In this document: positions 63,219-64,000 of the stretch, in pieces
How the letters are laid out: each line of letters begins with the position of its first letter
How positions within the stretch are numbered: position 1 is the first letter of the stretch
NCBI GenBank assembly: GCA_014804485.1
Contig: JAAUZT010000011.1
Span: 71,745 to 135,744, forward strand
Direction of reading: 5' to 3'
Origin: Lachnospiraceae bacterium
Lineage (GTDB): Bacteria; Bacillota; Clostridia; Lachnospirales; Lachnospiraceae
DNA length: 64,000 nucleotides
Program-made: the position numbers and the translations under genes
The notes under the pieces: model-generated
What the model was told of the DNA's origin: nothing
Databases searched by the model: none
What the model saw: only the letters and a program-made list of their open reading frames with translations

Positions 63219-64000
63219 TTACATAATCATCCGTTTATACTTCGCTCCGATCTTCTCCGCGATCAGCATGCCGTCCATCGCCGCCGATGTGATTCCGCCC
63301 GCATAGCCTGCGCCCTCCCCACAAGGATAGAGTCCCTGTATCACGGATTGTCCCGTCTCATCCCGCGTAATCCTGACAGGCGATGACGTTCTGCTCTCGA
63401 TACCCGACAGAAATGCACCGCTGTCAGCAAACCCAGGTATCTTCTGACCAATTAAGTCAATCCCCTCTACAAGCGCCTCATTCAGCTCCTTCGGTAAAAT
63501 ATCATGTACCGGCGCCATATGACAACCGCCTTTGACCGCGGGAGCAAAATCAGGATATTCCTGCATGATAACCGATGCGTCCGAGGGCTGTCCCGTCACG
63601 GCACATCGATAGTTTCCGTAGCGCTCCACCGGAACAGCACCACCGCCGATTCGGTAAGCCTTTTCTTCCAGCTCTCGCTGAAATGCAATCCCCGCAAGCG
63701 GAGAATCATCTTTATAATCCTGCGGTGTTACCGTGACGATCATGGCGCTGTTGCTGTTATCTCCGTCCCGACCGCTGTAACTCATCCCGTTTACCGCAAG
63801 CTTTCCTGATTCCGAAGAAGCGTTGACCACATATCCGCCGGGGCACATGCAGAAAGAATAGACTCCTCTGCCGGAGGAAGTCTGCGCCGTCACTTTATAA
63901 CTTGCCGCCGGAAGCAGCGGATGTTCTTCCACTCCGTACTGCATCCGGTTGATTAATCTGCGCGGATGCTCCATGCGAAGCCCGACCGCAAAGGATTTTG
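63219..64000 (-). CDS. FAD-dependent dehydrogenase of COG2509 type (5' end beyond window)
   Basis: This is the C-terminal 259 residues of a flavoprotein; the N-terminal FAD-binding part lies past base 64000. Visible are KSFAVGLRMEHPRRLINRMQ, a Cys-containing FCMCPGGYVVNASSE block, and the C-terminal FAD-contact GLYPCGEGAGYAGGITSAAM with DGMLIAEKI. It resembles uncharacterised dehydrogenases of the COG2509 group. The reaction is unknown. The frame reads through to the window edge without a stop, so the gene clearly continues. Confidence 0.88.
   Translation of the reverse strand, partial: KSFAVGLRMEHPRRLINRMQYGVEEHPLLPAASYKVTAQTSSGRGVYSFCMCPGGYVVNASSESGKLAVNGMSYSGRDGDNSNSAMIVTVTPQDYKDDSPLAGIAFQRELEEKAYRIGGGAVPVERYGNYRCAVTGQPSDASVIMQEYPDFAPAVKGGCHMAPVHDILPKELNEALVEGIDLIGQKIPGFADSGAFLSGIESRTSSPVRITRDETGQSVIQGLYPCGEGAGYAGGITSAAMDGMLIAEKIGAKYKRMIM

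Overview
The window looks like chromosomal DNA of a low-to-moderate GC Bacillota, most likely a Lachnospiraceae-type clostridium. Supporting marks are an L27 with a cleavable N-terminal extension beside the Prp protease, RecU, the short HisG with its HisZ partner, the rsmD-coaD-ylbJ neighbourhood, an XpaC-TelA pair, strong GGAGG ribosome binding sites, frequent TTG/GTG starts, and a set of conserved lachnospiral proteins of unknown function. Nearly all genes lie on the minus strand; only xpaC-telA, ylbJ, the GGDEF gene and uraA are on plus. I see no tRNA, rRNA, CRISPR array, insertion sequence or prophage.

Region 1 to 14.5 kb is, read on the minus strand, a ribosome-maturation supercluster: two radical-SAM-type proteins (TIGR03960 and TIGR03936 families), RNase E/G, L21, Prp, L27, ObgE, YhbY, NadD and YqeK. 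Accessory cassettes interrupt it: a DUF3990 ADP-ribosyltransferase-like gene between two small partners; TraX-MerR-YbjQ-CPBP protease; and Nudix-GntR-ABC transporter. Several cassettes carry their own promoters, operators and terminators.

Region 14.5 to 24.7 kb starts with a tandem hairpin repeat, a small membrane protein and an AT-rich stretch with a possible acyltransferase remnant. Then come the histidine operon (hisZ-hisG-hisD-hisB and an unusual HisF-like/HisI/HisE fusion), recU and a RluA-family gene, and a YbaK/SDR/membrane-protein group.

Region 24.9 to 44.4 kb holds xpaC-telA, ygiQ, a HAD phosphatase, a RsuA-family gene, ylbJ, a cell-wall amidase, a coiled-coil protein, coaD, rsmD, a type IIA topoisomerase pair, a hybrid histidine kinase, a predicted PD-(D/E)XK-like protein and a diguanylate cyclase.

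Region 44.5 to 57.1 kb is the branched-chain amino-acid cluster: a MetH-like protein lacking the activation domain, ilvB, two tandem acetolactate-synthase small subunits, ilvC, a TetR regulator, leuC and leuD. It is followed upstream by a lipoprotein, upp and the divergent uraA. Region 57.2 to 64 kb holds a heavy-metal-associated protein with an ArsR regulator, a proline/folate cluster (proB, proA, 5-formyl-THF cyclo-ligase) split by a MazEF pair, a methyltransferase and the 3' part of a FAD-dependent dehydrogenase.

The observations most worth following are: the DUF3990 trio wedged between two genes that usually sit side by side; the HisF-like pseudoenzyme domain fused to HisIE; a two-hairpin repeat family with copies at 14.6 and 57.5 kb; a membrane-anchored MerR with a textbook 19-bp-spacer promoter; and tandem ilvN paralogues with an internal promoter. 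All family assignments come from reading motifs in the translated sequence; no database search was run.
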